A DNA stretch of 64,000 bases, taken from positions 1 through 64,000 of the forward strand of contig JAJOZX010012259.1 of assembly GCA_023014485.1 (NCBI GenBank). The letters are read 5' to 3'. The DNA comes from Bathynomus jamesi. Its lineage: Eukaryota > Arthropoda > Malacostraca > Isopoda > Cirolanidae. Within the stretch, counting starts at the first letter, position 1; each line of letters opens with the position of its first letter. The notes below the pieces were generated by a model. The model saw only the letters and a program-made list of their open reading frames with translations. It was not told where the DNA came from and ran no database searches. This document shows positions 1 through 10,828 of this stretch, one piece after another. The position numbers and the translations under genes are program-made.

Positions 1-161
1 CATACAATAAAATATATATAGTATACATAAAATTAGTATTAATGTGGTTCACAATTGAATTATAATGGGGTAACTAATTTAAAATGAATTTATACTATTC
101 CGAAATTCAAGACGGTAAAATTAACATTTAACTTGAAACTAAAATAAGAGTATTCACTACA
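1..161 (-). repeat. Truncated 3' LTR of the CsRn1-like element
   Basis: This stretch is nearly identical to 4654-4815, apart from a small change in the AT-rich run near its left end. The adjoining minus-strand polypurine tract (GGGGGAG, around 164-170) marks it as the downstream LTR of a minus-strand element. The rest lies left of the window. Confidence 0.85.
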
Positions 162-360
162 ACTCCCCCACCAGAGAGGAAGTTCAAAGAGTTTCCGAAC
201 GACACAGATTTCCGCTGAACCTTTTTGGTAGCTACTTGTACCTCACTTAAGGTTGATTCCAAAAACGCAGGCTTAGACGATCGATAGAAACCTTGTCGAC
301 CTTGGAACGCGCTGGATGATAAATGATTTGCGCGTACGTCGGAGAACTTCATAGGGTCCG

Positions 361-1560
361 TCATATGGACATTGGAGAGGCCGTTTGGGACAGGTACACG
401 AACGAAAACGTGGTGCAAGACTGGAGGGCTGGTTGGGAAATAAAGATGTTCTGTTGGCTAGTCAATCGAGGGGGAACAGGCTGAAGGGACTGCATGTGAG
501 AGGAAAGTGTTTGAGCGAATTCCGTAGGATCACATGACTTATCCCCTGCAGTGAAGTAGCCACCTGGTAGCCGCAGTGTTGTTCCATAGACTAGTTCAGC
601 CGCTGTAGTCTTCAGATCACTCTTAAATGCAGAGCGAATACCAAGCAACACGAGTGGAAGCTTATCCATCCAATGGGAGTCTTCGTGACAATAAGGGAAT
701 GACTTCAGCTGGCGATGGAAGCGTTCGACGAGGCCGTTAGCTTGCGGATGATACGCACAGTATGCGCATGTACTGTACCCACAAGCTGGTAAACTTCTTC
801 CAAAGCGAAGACTCAAATTGGCGACCTTGGTCAGTGATGACTTTTGTCGGCAATCCAAATCTTGATACCCATCCATGAAGAAAGGCTCTTGCAACAGTGT
901 CCGCTTGGATATCAGGAAGTGGGCTGGCTTCAGGCCATCTGGAAAAGCGGTCGAGACAGGTGAGCAGATAACGTTGGCCTTGAATCACTGGAAGAGGGCC
1001 AACAATGTCTACATGAATTACCTCAAATCGCTGGGATGGGGGCGGGAATGCGTCAAAGGGGGACCTGGTGTGCCTTTGGACTTTGGGCACGCTGGCAGGC
1101 AAGGCACGTTTTGGTCCAATGTTTGACATCCTTCGCATCGAGGGCCAACAAAGCGAGAGGTAACCAGGTGTTGCGAAGCACGGATACCAGGATGGGAGGG
1201 CTTATGAAGATCCGTGAAGACTGCTTTTCTGTGACATGGAGGGACATAAGGGCGAATAGCAGCTGTTGATACGTCGCAATAGAGGGGCACAGACAATCCT
1301 GGCATACTCATTTTCTTGAGGGAAAGTGAGTGAGTGGAGTCTTCTCTGAGCAGGTCTTGTAGTTCCGTATCCTTATCTTGATCCTGTGCAATAGCATTCC
1401 ACAGTGTAGAGCTGAGGGTAACAGAAGTAATCTCATTCTTGAAAGTGCATCCGCTGGAGTGTTCAAGACACCTTTGATGTGGCGGATATCTGTGGTAAAT
1501 TGCGAGATATAATCGAGTTGCCTGATGACTCTGGGAGAGGGTTACAGCTGTTTTTATTGA
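361..1560 (-). pseudogene. Degenerate integrase region of the CsRn1-like element
   Basis: Several minus-strand frames together carry a retroviral-type integrase. In coding order they show a zinc-binding remnant (about 1060-1250), the first catalytic block HVDIVGPLP, the second block VITDQGRQFES, and the glutamate block ANGLVERFHRQLK near 700-735. Each lies in a different frame, so frameshifts separate them. The C-terminal part runs on to about 430. Integrase inserts the cDNA into nuclear DNA. This copy cannot make an intact enzyme. Confidence 0.8.
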
Positions 1561-2900
1561 AGACAGTGACCAAAGGTTTGTGGTCGGTAAAAACACAAAA
1601 CTCTCGGCCTTCAAGGAAATGTTGAAAATGCTTCACGTTTAAGTAAATAGCAAGAAGTTCACGTCCGAAAGCACTATAACGCGTTTGGCTGGCTGCAGCT
1701 TTTTCGAGTAAAACGCGATGGGGCTTGTTGAACCGTTAATGGTTTGTTCCAACACTCCACCGATCGCAACATCTGATGCATCGACCGTCAGAGTTAGGGG
1801 GGCATCACTGATAGGAAATGACAGAGACAATGCACTATTGATAGCATTTTTGGCATTGTCGAACGCCTGTAAACTATCGCTACACCATACCAATTTTGTT
1901 ACCTTGCGTTTGTGTGTGATCATAGCGTGTAGAGGAGCAAGAACACTGGCACAGTTTTTAATGAACTTGTGGTAATAATTTACCAAACCTAGAAACCGAC
2001 GTAACTCACGCTGATTATTTGGCATAGGGTAATTTTTTATCACTTCAACTTGTCCTGAAGGGGGGTAATTCCGTGCTGCGAAATCGTGTGACAAGAAATT
2101 CCAAGGTTGGCTGTGCAAACACACACTTAGATGCATTAATAGTAACACCGTATTGTTCTAAGCGTTGAAAGAGGAGTGAAAGATGTTCCTTATGTTCCTC
2201 TTCCGTTGAGCTGGCCACAAGCAAATCATCGATGTAGGCATAAACAAAGTCTAAGCCTCTGGTGACCTCATCTATAACCTCTGAAAGGTTTGCGCAGCAT
2301 TCCGTAGCCCGAACGGCATCTTCAAAAATTCGAATAACCCAAATGGTGTACAACTGCAGTTGGGAATATCCGAAGGCTCTACGGGAATGTGGTGGAAAGC
2401 CTTAACGAGATCTATTTTACTGAAGATAGATTTGCCGTGGAGAAGAGAAGTAAAGTCTTGGACATTTGGTACCGGATATCGGTCGGGATGGTTGTCGAAT
2501 TCAAAACCGGTAATCCCCACATGGTCTCCAGTCTCCTGACTTCTTCTGGACCAGGTGTAGGGGAGAGGACCAACTGCTTTTGGAAGGTCTTATTATCCCA
2601 AGATCCAGCATAAGCTGGAATTCCGATTTGGCAGCTTTCAGTTTGTCCGGGGCAAGACGTCTCGGGTTTTTGCAAACACAGGGGGACCTTTTGTTGTAAT
2701 GTGATGGGTAATGGTTGTGCTTAATGGTATCACCCATCTGCATCGGTTGAAGAATTCCTGGATATCGCTGGAAAAGGCACTGGTACATGGAATTAGGGGG
2801 AACGAGAGAAAGTGCAGAGTTCGAGGCGTCCGGAAGGGCAACCTGTTTGGCAAGAACAGAAAGCAGTGTGGCCTGGTCGCATAAGCGTCGCTTGTCAAGA
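1560..2900 (-). pseudogene. Degenerate reverse transcriptase and RNase H of the CsRn1-like element
   Basis: Minus-strand fragments encode the RT palm and fingers and then RNase H. Visible RT blocks are the SSPLHLVQKKSGDWRP type, DRYPVPNVQDF, FSKIDLVKAFHHIPV, PFGLFEFLKMPFGL, and a YxDD box as YIDDLL at about 2230. RNase H shows LTVDASDVAIGGVL near 1780. The blocks are spread over at least four frames with stops between them. The normal role is copying element RNA into cDNA. Confidence 0.85.
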
Positions 2901-3369
2901 TCCACCAGGAGTTGAAATGCTGGAGGAAGTCAGCGCCGATTATGGATGCTGCACTTGAGCACAGATGAAAATCCACTTGAAGGATCGGTGAAGGCCCAAG
3001 TTTTAGTTCACGCGACTGAGTACCGTACGTGGGTATGCGTGAACCGTTAGCAGCGTATAGAGGCGGAGATTCCGAGTGCGTATGACCAGATTTTTGAGGG
3101 AATACACTGACTGACGCTCCGGTATCAACCAAGAAATTGACACCAGAGTTCCTGTCCTTTATGAATAACAGGTTGGCAGTGCGAGTACTAGACGCCATTA
3201 GGACTCGCTGCTGGGGTTCCGACGAAAAATTGCAAGGGGAGATGCACTTCCTAGCCTTCTTTCCAAATTTGGCGTGTAGAAGCAGATTTCCCGGAACTCG
3301 AACGATGCCTCTTCGTAAATCTTGACCCGAGAATGGCTTCTTTGCCGTTGATTTTGTAGCAGAGAACAA
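2900..3369 (-). pseudogene. Aspartic protease region of the CsRn1-like element
   Basis: A minus-strand reading frame carries the retropepsin active-site motif FLVDTGASVSVFP at about 3105-3150, and a second conserved block (SIIGADFLQHF) near 2920. The family matures Gag-Pol. The frame runs into the start of RT and then breaks. It lies between the gag remnant and RT, the usual gypsy order. Confidence 0.75.
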
Positions 3370-3426
3370 ACGTGGTTGAGTTGTTGACTTAACTCTTCCA
3401 CTTTCAACTCCAGTTCCGATTGTGGT

Positions 3427-3830
3427 TCACGTTGTTGACGGAGCTGTGTCAATCTCCACTACTTTGTCGGCAGTTTCTGCTAGTTTATCAACTGGAGTAG
3501 CAGGATCCATAGTGGCCAAGACACGCTGAGCTGATGGAGGAAGTTTCTGCAAGAACAACTGTCTAAAGATGTCCTTATCGAAGGTTTGTGCGCGTTCGCC
3601 TAGAGCGCACTGCATAGCCCTCAGCATTTGAGTGGCTTACGGTCTCCAAGTTCTTCTTTTGAGATTAACTGATGTAGTTTCTCACGCTCGGAGACAGTGG
3701 TGCGGCGCAGGATGGCAGACTTCAGATCGTTGTACGGGTCCTCACTCGTGGAAGGAGATACGATGACGTCACGGACTTCAGAGATGATGCTCGCTGGTAG
3801 AGAGGACAAAACAGATCGTATTTCGTCCTG
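3427..3830 (-). pseudogene. Gag remnant of the CsRn1-like element
   Basis: Two overlapping minus-strand frames (3427-3627 and 3621-3809) encode a capsid-like stretch with RQLFLQKLPPSAQRVLATM and DKLAETADKVVE. Such blocks are seen in Gag of CsRn1-type and related gypsy elements. A frameshift separates the halves. No CCHC zinc knuckle is visible, which is common in this clade. The start of gag is not clear. Confidence 0.6.
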
Positions 3831-4061
3831 CTAGTGGTGATCCTTCCCAAGTTGAATTGTGATTCCACTTGGTGGAACCAAATAAATGGATCACCCGCCA
3901 GAAGACGGGGAGCTTTACGCTCAAGTGGGAGATGGCACCAGCGTCGTCAGGCATCTTCTCCTATGCTTGCTAACGTACAAGCAAGACGACAAGTTCCCAA
4001 CGAAAGGAGTGGAGGTTGAGACGAGCGCAGGCACAGAGCGCACGGGCAGGGGTGAGGGGCA

Positions 4062-4335
4062 GAGGGCACGAGCGACATTACAGTCTGGTCCTAGTCGCTC
4101 GGGTGAAGGGGGTGATGGGCAGGGCACGAGCGACGTTACAGTCTGGTCCTAGTCGCTCGGGTGAAGGGGGTGGTGGGCACGAACGACGTTACAGTCTAGT
4201 CCTAGTCGCTCGGGTGAAGGGGTGATGGGCACGAACGACATTACAGTCTAGTCCTAGTCGTTCGGGTGAAGGGGGTGATGGGCACGAACGACGTTACAGT
4301 CTAATCCTAGTCGTTCGGGTAAAAGGGGTAATCCA
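4062..4335. repeat. Five-copy tandem repeat, about 54 bp unit, in the leader of the CsRn1-like element
   Basis: The unit contains GCACGAACGACGTTACAGTC and a GTCGCTCGGGTGAAGGGG tail. Copies differ by a few substitutions and one or two indels. The array lies between the primer binding site (about 4336-4349) and gag, so it belongs to the element's untranslated leader. Confidence 0.85.
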
Positions 4336-4351
4336 GCTCCGGGTCACCAAT

Positions 4352-4815
4352 TGTTGGTTTACGTCGTCGTCGTCGTTGGCCTAGGCAAGCTACGGCTTGG
4401 GACCGTAGCGCATCTATCCGGTATAGGTTAACCTGGATGATGTAGCCATAAGCACTGCCGCTAGTTAAGTGCCAACCAGTGATTATCTCACTAGCCGTAT
4501 TGAGTCCGTTAGGCGAAACTACGACAGTACCAAAGGTGGAAAATATAACCTTTGTTTTCTATTATTATTTGTAAAATGGACATGGCATTAGATTAAAATA
4601 AATATTTGAATATAAATAATTAAACTGACAATTGTGATATAATTAATTATGTTTACATACAATAAAATAATATAGTATACATAAAATTAGTATTAATGTG
4701 GTTCACAATTGAATTATAATGGGGTAACTAATTTAAAATGAATTTATACTATTCCGAAATTCAAGACGGTAAAATTAACATTTAACTTGAAACTAAAATA
4801 AGAGTATTCACTACA
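4352..4815 (-). repeat. 5' LTR of the CsRn1-like element
   Basis: This is the complete 464-bp LTR with TG...CA termini. The primer binding site at 4336-4349 (minus) begins TGGTGACCC, matching the tRNA-Trp 3' end for nine bases. Confidence 0.8.
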
Positions 4816-4985
4816 ACACCGTTTCCCCGTAAGTGAACTGAGGACACCGAGGTCAGGTGTTCGATTTCCGATTGTGCTGGTAATGATAATGCGGGAGTTA
4901 GCGCAATGATCCACGTTCGTTTGGCCTGAGCGCCGCGTCAGCTTCCGGGCTTCCTCAGTGATTATTACTAATATTAATATTTGGT
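4816..4985 (+). repeat. SINE fragment (tRNA-derived family 1)
   Basis: It shares the segment around GCGGGAGTTAG and GGCCTGAGCG with the fuller copy at 10386-10575. A decayed B-box-like stretch is at about 4856-4870. The 5' part is missing because the LTR element inserted there. Confidence 0.55.
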
Positions 4986-5011
4986 TTAATTTCAGAAATA
5001 AATATTCTTAA

Positions 5012-5162
5012 CCCATTAGTGCCCATTGGCAGAATTTCCTACCGACAAAATTGTTTGTCATTATCGCATCACTTTTTCTCGTATTCACGCAATCTTTAGA
5101 TTGCGTCATATCAATGACTCATATTTTGTCGGTAGGAAATCCTACCAATGGGCACTAATGGG
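5012..5162. mobile_element. piggyBac-like MITE
   Basis: Terminal inverted repeats of about 40 bp begin CCCATTAGTGCCCATTGG and are flanked by TTAA on both sides (5008-5011 and 5163-5166). TTAA duplication and a CCC terminus are piggyBac features. At 151 bp it has no coding capacity. Confidence 0.65.
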
Positions 5163-5224
5163 TTAATTAAACTAAAATATATAAAAAAAAGTATTAGACA
5201 AATAGAATTATTATTATAATAATC

Positions 5225-5395
5225 AGCGAGATGGTCCAAAATTGGCATAGCGTTCAGGCCATACGAACGCGGCTCATTGTTAATAATACTGATATCCAAG
5301 AGTTGTCCAAACACTCATCGAGAATCGAACTCCCGCGTTTTCACTTCCGTTATGGGGAAATGACGTTATCCACGGAGCCGTGAGAACTGGCAAGT
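5225..5395 (-). repeat. SINE-like repeat, minus strand
   Basis: Read on the minus strand it has an A-box-like TGGATAACGTC and a B-box-like GGGAGTTCGATTCTCG. It also shares the TATGGCCTGAACGC tail region with family 1 SINEs. The ends are not precise. Confidence 0.5.
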
Positions 5396-5499
5396 GACAT
5401 TATATTCGCTCATATTTCACTATAATAGAAAGTAACTAAAGATTTGTTCAGATATTATATGTATTAATATGAAAATACGAACTTTTTTTCTAAATTCTA

Positions 5500-5833
5500 C
5501 AGGGTGTCCCATAAGTCTGGTCTCATTAGGAAAATTTATTTCAAGTTAAATTTACGAAAGTAATACATTAAAACTAAAACAAATGTTCAAATTGATGTCT
5601 CGTTTTGGGACCTTCCTTTTTGTTGCGGTAGAATCGCGCAATAGTTAATATGGAAGAGAGTTACACTCGTGAGGAAAAGGCCTTCGCCTCAGCCTTTTCC
5701 TCACGAGTGTAACTCGCTTCCATATTAGCTATTGCGCGTTATTCTTTTGAACATTTGTTTTAGTTCTAATGCATTGCTTATGTAAATTTAATTTTAAAAT
5801 TTTCCTACGAGACCCGACTTATGGTACACCTTG
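5500..5833. mobile_element. Mariner-like MITE with a long internal hairpin
   Basis: Termini CAGGGTGTCCCATAAGTC and the matching inverted end (…GACTTATGGTACACCTTG) are flanked by TA. Inside lies an almost perfect hairpin with arms of about 47 bp at 5632-5680 and 5690-5737. No coding capacity. Confidence 0.65.
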
Positions 5834-5885
5834 TATATATATAAAAGATATTTAATTAAAAAGTTAGTTTCGTATATCCCAATTG

Positions 5886-5892
<7 letters not shown>

Positions 5893-5943
<51 letters not shown>
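5893..5943. repeat. (AT)n microsatellite
   Basis: A pure AT dinucleotide tract. ORFs through it (poly-YI peptides) are artefacts. Confidence 0.95.
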
Positions 5944-5948
<5 letters not shown>

Positions 5949-6188
5949 GCAAAATTATAAATATATCACACACAAAAGTCAAAATTATTGCCGTTATTAA
6001 TCATAAGTTAGAAATTAAACTCCATTTATAATTGGTGAATAAAGTCCCAAAAATAACTGAAATATAAATAATCCCATAATTAGGTTATACATGAACAAAA
6101 TTAATTGATTCGAATTTCCAATTCAAATCAATTCCACTGAAAATCAACGTCAAATTTGGTCATTAAGGTAAAATGAGTAAAAACGTGA

Positions 6189-6192
<4 letters not shown>

Positions 6193-6272
<80 letters not shown>
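6193..6272. repeat. (AT)n microsatellite, about 80 bp
   Basis: A pure AT dinucleotide tract followed by AATAAT repeats. Confidence 0.95.
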
Positions 6273-6581
6273 TTTTTTAATAATAATAATAAAGTATTGA
6301 AAAACTTTATGTAAGAAACGAGACAAGATGAAGCACTAATTAAAATACTGAATTTAGTTCGAACTACTCCTAATGCGTAAACGAACTACTTTAAAAACAA
6401 ATGAGTTTATATTAATTAATCAAGAATAAGAATTAAAAGAAAAAACTTCAAACGATTCGTACGAATATAACATTTGAGGAGGTCACAATTAACAGGTTTT
6501 ATTTTCGACAAATTCTCGATCTCGTGAGAATCTACGCTTCAACGAATCTACATGATAAGCATTCAGAAGCGCACGAGTAGC

Positions 6582-6587
6582 TATATA

Positions 6588-6636
<49 letters not shown>

Positions 6637-6661
6637 AGAGAGAGAGAGAGAGAGAGAGAGA
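6582..6661. repeat. (AT)n-(AG)n compound microsatellite
   Basis: About 50 bp of AT repeats run directly into about 28 bp of AG repeats. Confidence 0.95.
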
Positions 6662-8208
6662 CAACCACTAAAGTTCGTTCAAAAAATTAAGAATTGTAGT
6701 AGGAAGTAAAAAAACCGAAAAGAAACATTGACAAAGAGAGAAAAAATCATTTAAAATAAAATATGAAAAATTAAAAAGTAAAAGTTAATGAATAAAGAAA
6801 GTTAAAAGGAAGAAAATGGGATTGATTGAATGGGCAAAAATATTTCAAGAATGGTTATTCACATTTGGGGCAATCTTAAAATCGTCAGTCATTAATTAAA
6901 TCCCTTTCGACCAAATCCCGTCTCGCGATTATCCTTAAATTAACCTTTTATCTACCTCAGCAGCGTTCGACCGTCTCTACTCTTGAATCTACTAATGAAC
7001 TACTCGTAGTTCGCTTATGCGGGCTCCCATTGATACGGGTAAACTTATTGAAAGTGGTTCTTCTTGACCTGACCTCATCCGGCGTGGTTCTATTATTCAT
7101 CCTTTAAGACGACGCTGTACTCGTCGGAGACCCGAAGAGCTTCCATTGTCTTATATACGAGATTCAAAACCGTGACTAATGAACGAATTGAGTCCTTTCA
7201 CGGAAGCCGAAACATACCTATCCTATAACGTACAGTTCAAATGTATTAGGTACAGCGGTAAGATCTAAAAACGTATTAGCACAATACATATTAGTCCCGT
7301 ACTGATAACTGTATGTATGTACATATATACTGTTAATCCTTTCTTTTGGACACCGGTTACTTTTATGAGCAAATATCAAACGCTTCACAAATTAAAACTG
7401 AAAATTTCACAAAGATAAAATGCATCTTGGATAAAAATCGCATTAAAATTTTAACTCAAGACAAATTTTAACATTTATTTTATAATTTTAAGAAAAAAAA
7501 TCTCATTCATTTTCGATTTGTAGGTGGGTATAAATATCAGATAAGTACAGTTACGGGAGGGGGGGTAGGGGCTTTATTTGTAGGGAGATGGAGCCGGTGC
7601 TGCGGGGGGTGAAGAATGGAAAACATGTAAGAAGACTTCAAAATTCCAAAACTGATTAAAGCTTTAAAGGATAAAATTTTTAAAAATCTTACATTTTTGT
7701 TTACATCGACGAAACGAGACAGTTGTCAGATGTCGACTATTCGAATTTAATTTTTTTTCCTCTCTTTCTCTCTCTCTCTTCGCATTCCTGTTTCTCAAGA
7801 TTAATTCATTTTACTTACACGAGAGAGACAAACTAGTTATGTCGAGACGCATTTCGAGAGATAAATCAGTGCGGTTATGACGGGTTTACGCCACATTTCG
7901 CACATTTGCTTCTCATCATCATTGGCGAGAAACCGAAAAAGAATCCATTTTTAGCTTTTCCATTTGGGGGGGGGGGGGGGGGGGGGTAAATGAAATGAAC
8001 ACCTAATTTTAAACTGTAAATGAGAAGACAGTAAAATAGGTTTCTTTGTCTAAAATTGGTCTTGTTTCAAGAAGTATTTTGAGCATTTGATATATCATTA
8101 ACACACGCGCACACACACACAAAGAGAGAGATTTATCATTTACGAAAACAATTTTATATACATGCAGCACGCCGTGCTGCAAAGGGGACAACCTTCGCTT
8201 ATACATTC
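6662..8208. other. No gene recognised; poly-G run at 7966-7986
   Basis: This is AT-rich sequence without recognisable coding, RNA or terminal repeats. A run of 21 G at 7966-7986 and a short CA/AG tract near 8105-8130 are the only features. Confidence 0.6.
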
Positions 8209-8210
8209 TA

Positions 8211-8932
8211 CAGGGTGGGCCCTAAGTTTCCATACATAGGAAAAATAAACATTTTTTATGGACAACCATTTTTATTTATATAATATGCTCTACATGGTTG
8301 CCATTGTTTTGAAAACACATTTCAATACGTGTTCCCCACTGTTGATGAACACGCATTAGCACAGTTGACGTTATGCTTGTAATGGCGTTGGTGATACGTT
8401 CCTTTAGATGATTTATGTCTCGTATCTTTTCCTGATACACCATGGCCTTCAAGTGCCCCCAAAGATAGAAATCAAGGGGGTGAGATCTGGGGATCTGGGA
8501 GGCCACTCCACAGGACCACGCCGACCAATCCAAGCATCCGGAAACTGCGCTGCTGATCCAAATACCGACGCACGTGAAGACCATAATGAGGTGGAGCTCC
8601 ATCTTGCTGGAAGTAAACTGGGAAGTTACCTTCCTCGTTTAGCAGGGATGGGAAAATCTCTTCTTGCAACATGTTAAGATACCTTTCGGCATTAAGATTT
8701 CCACTGACAAAAAAAATTGGTCCAATAATTCTGTCACCCCATATCCCGGCCCACACCATCACTTTACCGGCACCTTGCATCTTCGTCGGACTCAGCCAGT
8801 TAGGGTTAGCATTACTCCAATAACGTATGTTTTGCCGATTAACCTCTCCATTGACGTAAAAATTTGCTTCATCAGTAACATAAAAACAAACGTTTAATTT
8901 TTCCTATGTATGGAAACTTACGGCCCACCCTG
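8211..8932 (-). mobile_element. Truncated mariner/Tc1-type transposon
   Basis: Near-perfect inverted termini begin CAGGGTGGGCC and continue into a TTTCCATACATAGG block. TA dinucleotides flank both ends (8209-8210 and 8933-8934). The 722-bp body encodes only the C-terminal catalytic half of a transposase on the minus strand, so it is an internally or 5'-deleted, non-autonomous copy. Confidence 0.85.
8276..8890 (-). pseudogene. Mariner transposase, C-terminal half, frameshifted
   Basis: The minus strand encodes the DDE catalytic core of an IS630/Tc1/mariner transposase. The first acidic block is TDEANFYVNGEVNRQN near 8870. A central piece runs from MVWAGIWGDRIIGP to FQQDGAPPHYG (8592-8780). 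After a frameshift near 8540 comes SHPLDFYLWGHLKAMVYQ and the C-terminus (8276-8480). The N-terminal helix-turn-helix DNA-binding domain is absent because the element is shortened. The full enzyme cuts and pastes at TA. This copy is inactive. Confidence 0.8.
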
Positions 8933-8939
8933 TATTGTG

Positions 8940-9029
8940 CAGGGTGTTCATATAAAATCCATCATCATAAAAAAAATAAATTGTAGTCTATAAACTTTGT
9001 CTATAATACTGCACTTTATGGACACCCTG
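8940..9029. mobile_element. Very short mariner-like MITE
   Basis: CAGGGTGTTCATA at the left and its imperfect inverse ending CACCCTG at the right enclose only 90 bp. TA follows the right end. It lies 7 bp beyond the preceding mariner. Confidence 0.45.
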
Positions 9030-9295
9030 TATGCAATATTTCACAAGATTCTAAATATATTTATAAACGATGTGATTATACATCACTGTACTCTTTTCTT
9101 CCATCTGATATTTTTTTCCTTTTATAGTTTCATCAGATTAAAAGAAAAATTCCCTTTCGAAATCTGTTTCTTGTCACTCTTGAATAAAACAAGAGACGTT
9201 TTCTCAGACATGTTTCAAACAGGCAATTTTTAATCGTTGGATAAAATTATTTAAAAGTTACTTAATGAGGAATACGCACAAAACAAAATTAACTG

Positions 9296-9318
9296 ATATA
9301 TATATATATATATATATA
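9296..9318. repeat. (AT)n microsatellite
   Basis: A short AT dinucleotide tract. Confidence 0.9.
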
Positions 9319-9396
9319 GGATGAATTTTACAATAAACGCGTTAAATAAATAAATAAATGATGATACACACCCACAAGGTAAAATGAAGAGATTTA

Positions 9397-9432
9397 AAGG
9401 CCTTTCGTGTATTCAACAATACACCTCGTCAG
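9397..9432 (-). ncRNA. Hammerhead ribozyme-like motif
   Basis: On the minus strand the core box CTGACGA (9426-9432) precedes a hairpin with a six-pair stem GTGTAT/ATACAC and then GAAA (9403-9406). This is the hammerhead core order CUGANGA-stem II-GAAA. A palindromic GGCC follows, as in minimal hammerheads of Penelope-like elements that are thought to work as dimers. Stem I is not obvious. Self-cleavage is inferred, not shown. Confidence 0.5.
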
Positions 9433-9519
9433 GGAATGAAAGGGAAACAATAAGAAGCACAAAGAAAATAGTTAGGAGGGATTAGCCAAAATTTAAGAAA
9501 TACTGATTGGAGGAAAAAG

Positions 9520-9800
9520 ATATTTTAACAAGATGATGTCCATTTTAAACGTTCCCGAACTGCTATTGAAATAATTTATAAAGTATATGAATGCACATTC
9601 CAGAATGTTCCTTTCAGTTATGTTTTTATTTTTAACAAGCATTTTAGAACTGTCCAAATTAATGATAGGATTATATCTATACATATGGTTAAACAATGCA
9701 TTAGAATTATTTGCTCTTCTGCACGCATATTTGTGCTGTTTGACTCTGACTCCTATTTTGTTTACGGTGTGCAAAATATACTTTATATATTTTCGTTTTT
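9520..9800 (-). pseudogene. GIY-YIG endonuclease C-terminus of a Penelope-like element
   Basis: One minus-strand frame (within 9493-9936) contains RVKQHKYACRRANNSNALF, then NHMYRYNP, and TERNILECAFI followed by NSSSGTFKMD. This matches the conserved RxxEHK...NALF.H...N....R...E...I....N.S.G.FK.D pattern of the GIY-YIG endonuclease at the C-terminus of Penelope-like ORFs. The catalytic GIY and YIG residues would lie further upstream and are not seen. The frame is short and isolated, so this is a 5'-truncated relic. Assignment is by motif pattern only. Confidence 0.6.
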
Positions 9801-10069
9801 CTCTACATTCGCTGACGAGGTGTACTGTCGAATACACAACCTTGGAATCGCTTTTAATTTTTCTTGTATGTGCGCGCGCACACACACAATATATATATGC
9901 GTAAAGATCCCGTTTCAAAGTTTGAAATACATGCATGGTCCCAAATAATATAAGTTATAATAGTTTAGTTCTATTGTTCATGATCAAATTGATAATTATG
10001 CATGGTATTTGGACGACCATTACAGATTATATGTATTGTATACTCTGTATACCAACTTATAAAGGATAT

Positions 10070-10070
10070 A

Positions 10071-10151
<81 letters not shown>
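10070..10151. repeat. (CT)n-(AT)n compound microsatellite
   Basis: A short CT tract passes into about 65 bp of AT repeats. Confidence 0.95.
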
Positions 10152-10152
<1 letters not shown>

Positions 10153-10385
10153 CACTAACAAAAGAACACAAATTTTATTTATTTGATAAATACTAATTCG
10201 TGATTATTATTATATTATTATTATTATGTGCAGCCCAACGATGTGGCTTGAAGCCTGCATCAGTTAATCCAGTTGCAGACGGATGTAAAAAAACGTTTTC
10301 ACTTTGCACAACAAAGATTAAACAATGAAAACTGAAAAAAAGAATTGAGAGAGTACACCAACTAATTTAAACCGAAAGTAATTCC

Positions 10386-10575
10386 AAAATTAAACCAGCA
10401 TCCTAGCCCAGTGAATAACACTGTCTCCCTATAAGCGAAGTGAAGACTGAAGACACTGAGGTCAGGGTTCGAATCCAGATGATGCTGGTAATAATAATGC
10501 GGGAGTTAGATCAATAGACCGCATTAAGTGGCCTAAGCGTTAGCCCTTCTAAATGGTTACTAATCCCAAAATTAT
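10386..10575 (+). repeat. tRNA-derived SINE (family 1)
   Basis: An A-box-like TAGCCCAGTGAATA is at about 10404 and a strong B box GGTTCGAATCC at about 10466. A family-specific body (GATGCTGGTAATAATAATGC, GGCCTAAGCG) follows. The same body occurs at 4816-4985. Confidence 0.65.
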
Positions 10576-10672
10576 TATAAGCACCGAGACCTTAATTGTT
10601 CGTGACTTCGTTATCCTTCTCGTACACAAAGGTATGTTGTAGTGTATTGAGAGAAAGAATGTCGCATTTCTA

Positions 10673-10828
10673 AGGCCGGCCGTACGCAGGATCGTCTCAC
10701 GACTGACGACTCGGGTCGTGACGACTCAAGTCGCGTGTGATTTTACATTGGCAGCGTGCGGAGCTCCCATTTTGTCAATGTAAAATCACGCGACTCGAGT
10801 CGTGAGACGATCTCGCGTGCTCCCGGCT
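10673..10828. mobile_element. GC-rich foldback MITE
   Basis: Two arms of about 65 bp containing CGACTCGAGTCGTGAGACGAT and the GATTTTACATTG block are inverted around a spacer of about 25 bp. The outer ends are AAGGCCGG and CCCGGCTT. The arms stand out as GC-rich in an AT-rich region. No coding capacity. Confidence 0.6.

Larger units (their letters stand above)
1..4815 (-). mobile_element. Ty3/gypsy LTR retrotransposon, CsRn1-like, degenerate, cut by window edge
   Basis: Two copies of one LTR lie in direct orientation at 1-161 (truncated) and 4352-4815, and frameshifted gag and pol lie between them on the minus strand. In sense orientation the LTR starts TGTAGTG and ends CCAACA. The primer binding site next to it begins TGGTGACCC, as expected for tRNA-Trp. 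PR-RT-RNaseH-IN order and motif style fit the CsRn1 clade of Ty3/gypsy, but the clade is inferred from motifs. Frameshifts and stops run through pol, so this copy is dead. It interrupts a SINE, whose remaining half follows at 4816. Confidence 0.85.
9395..9840 (-). mobile_element. Penelope-like retroelement, 3' fragment
   Basis: The minus strand carries the C-terminal endonuclease part of a Penelope-like element and, just beyond it, a hammerhead-ribozyme-like motif. An inverted, decayed copy of that motif lies at 9812-9840 (+) on the other side. Such motifs within terminal repeats are established for Penelope-like elements. The reverse transcriptase part is absent. Confidence 0.65.

Noticed and set aside
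4062..4335. CRISPR-like array
   Set aside because: The repeats are contiguous without spacers and lie in an LTR element leader of a eukaryote.
5794..6031. ORFs rich in YIYIYI
   Set aside because: They are translations of the (AT)n microsatellite. The same holds near 10070, 15700 and 29135-29398.
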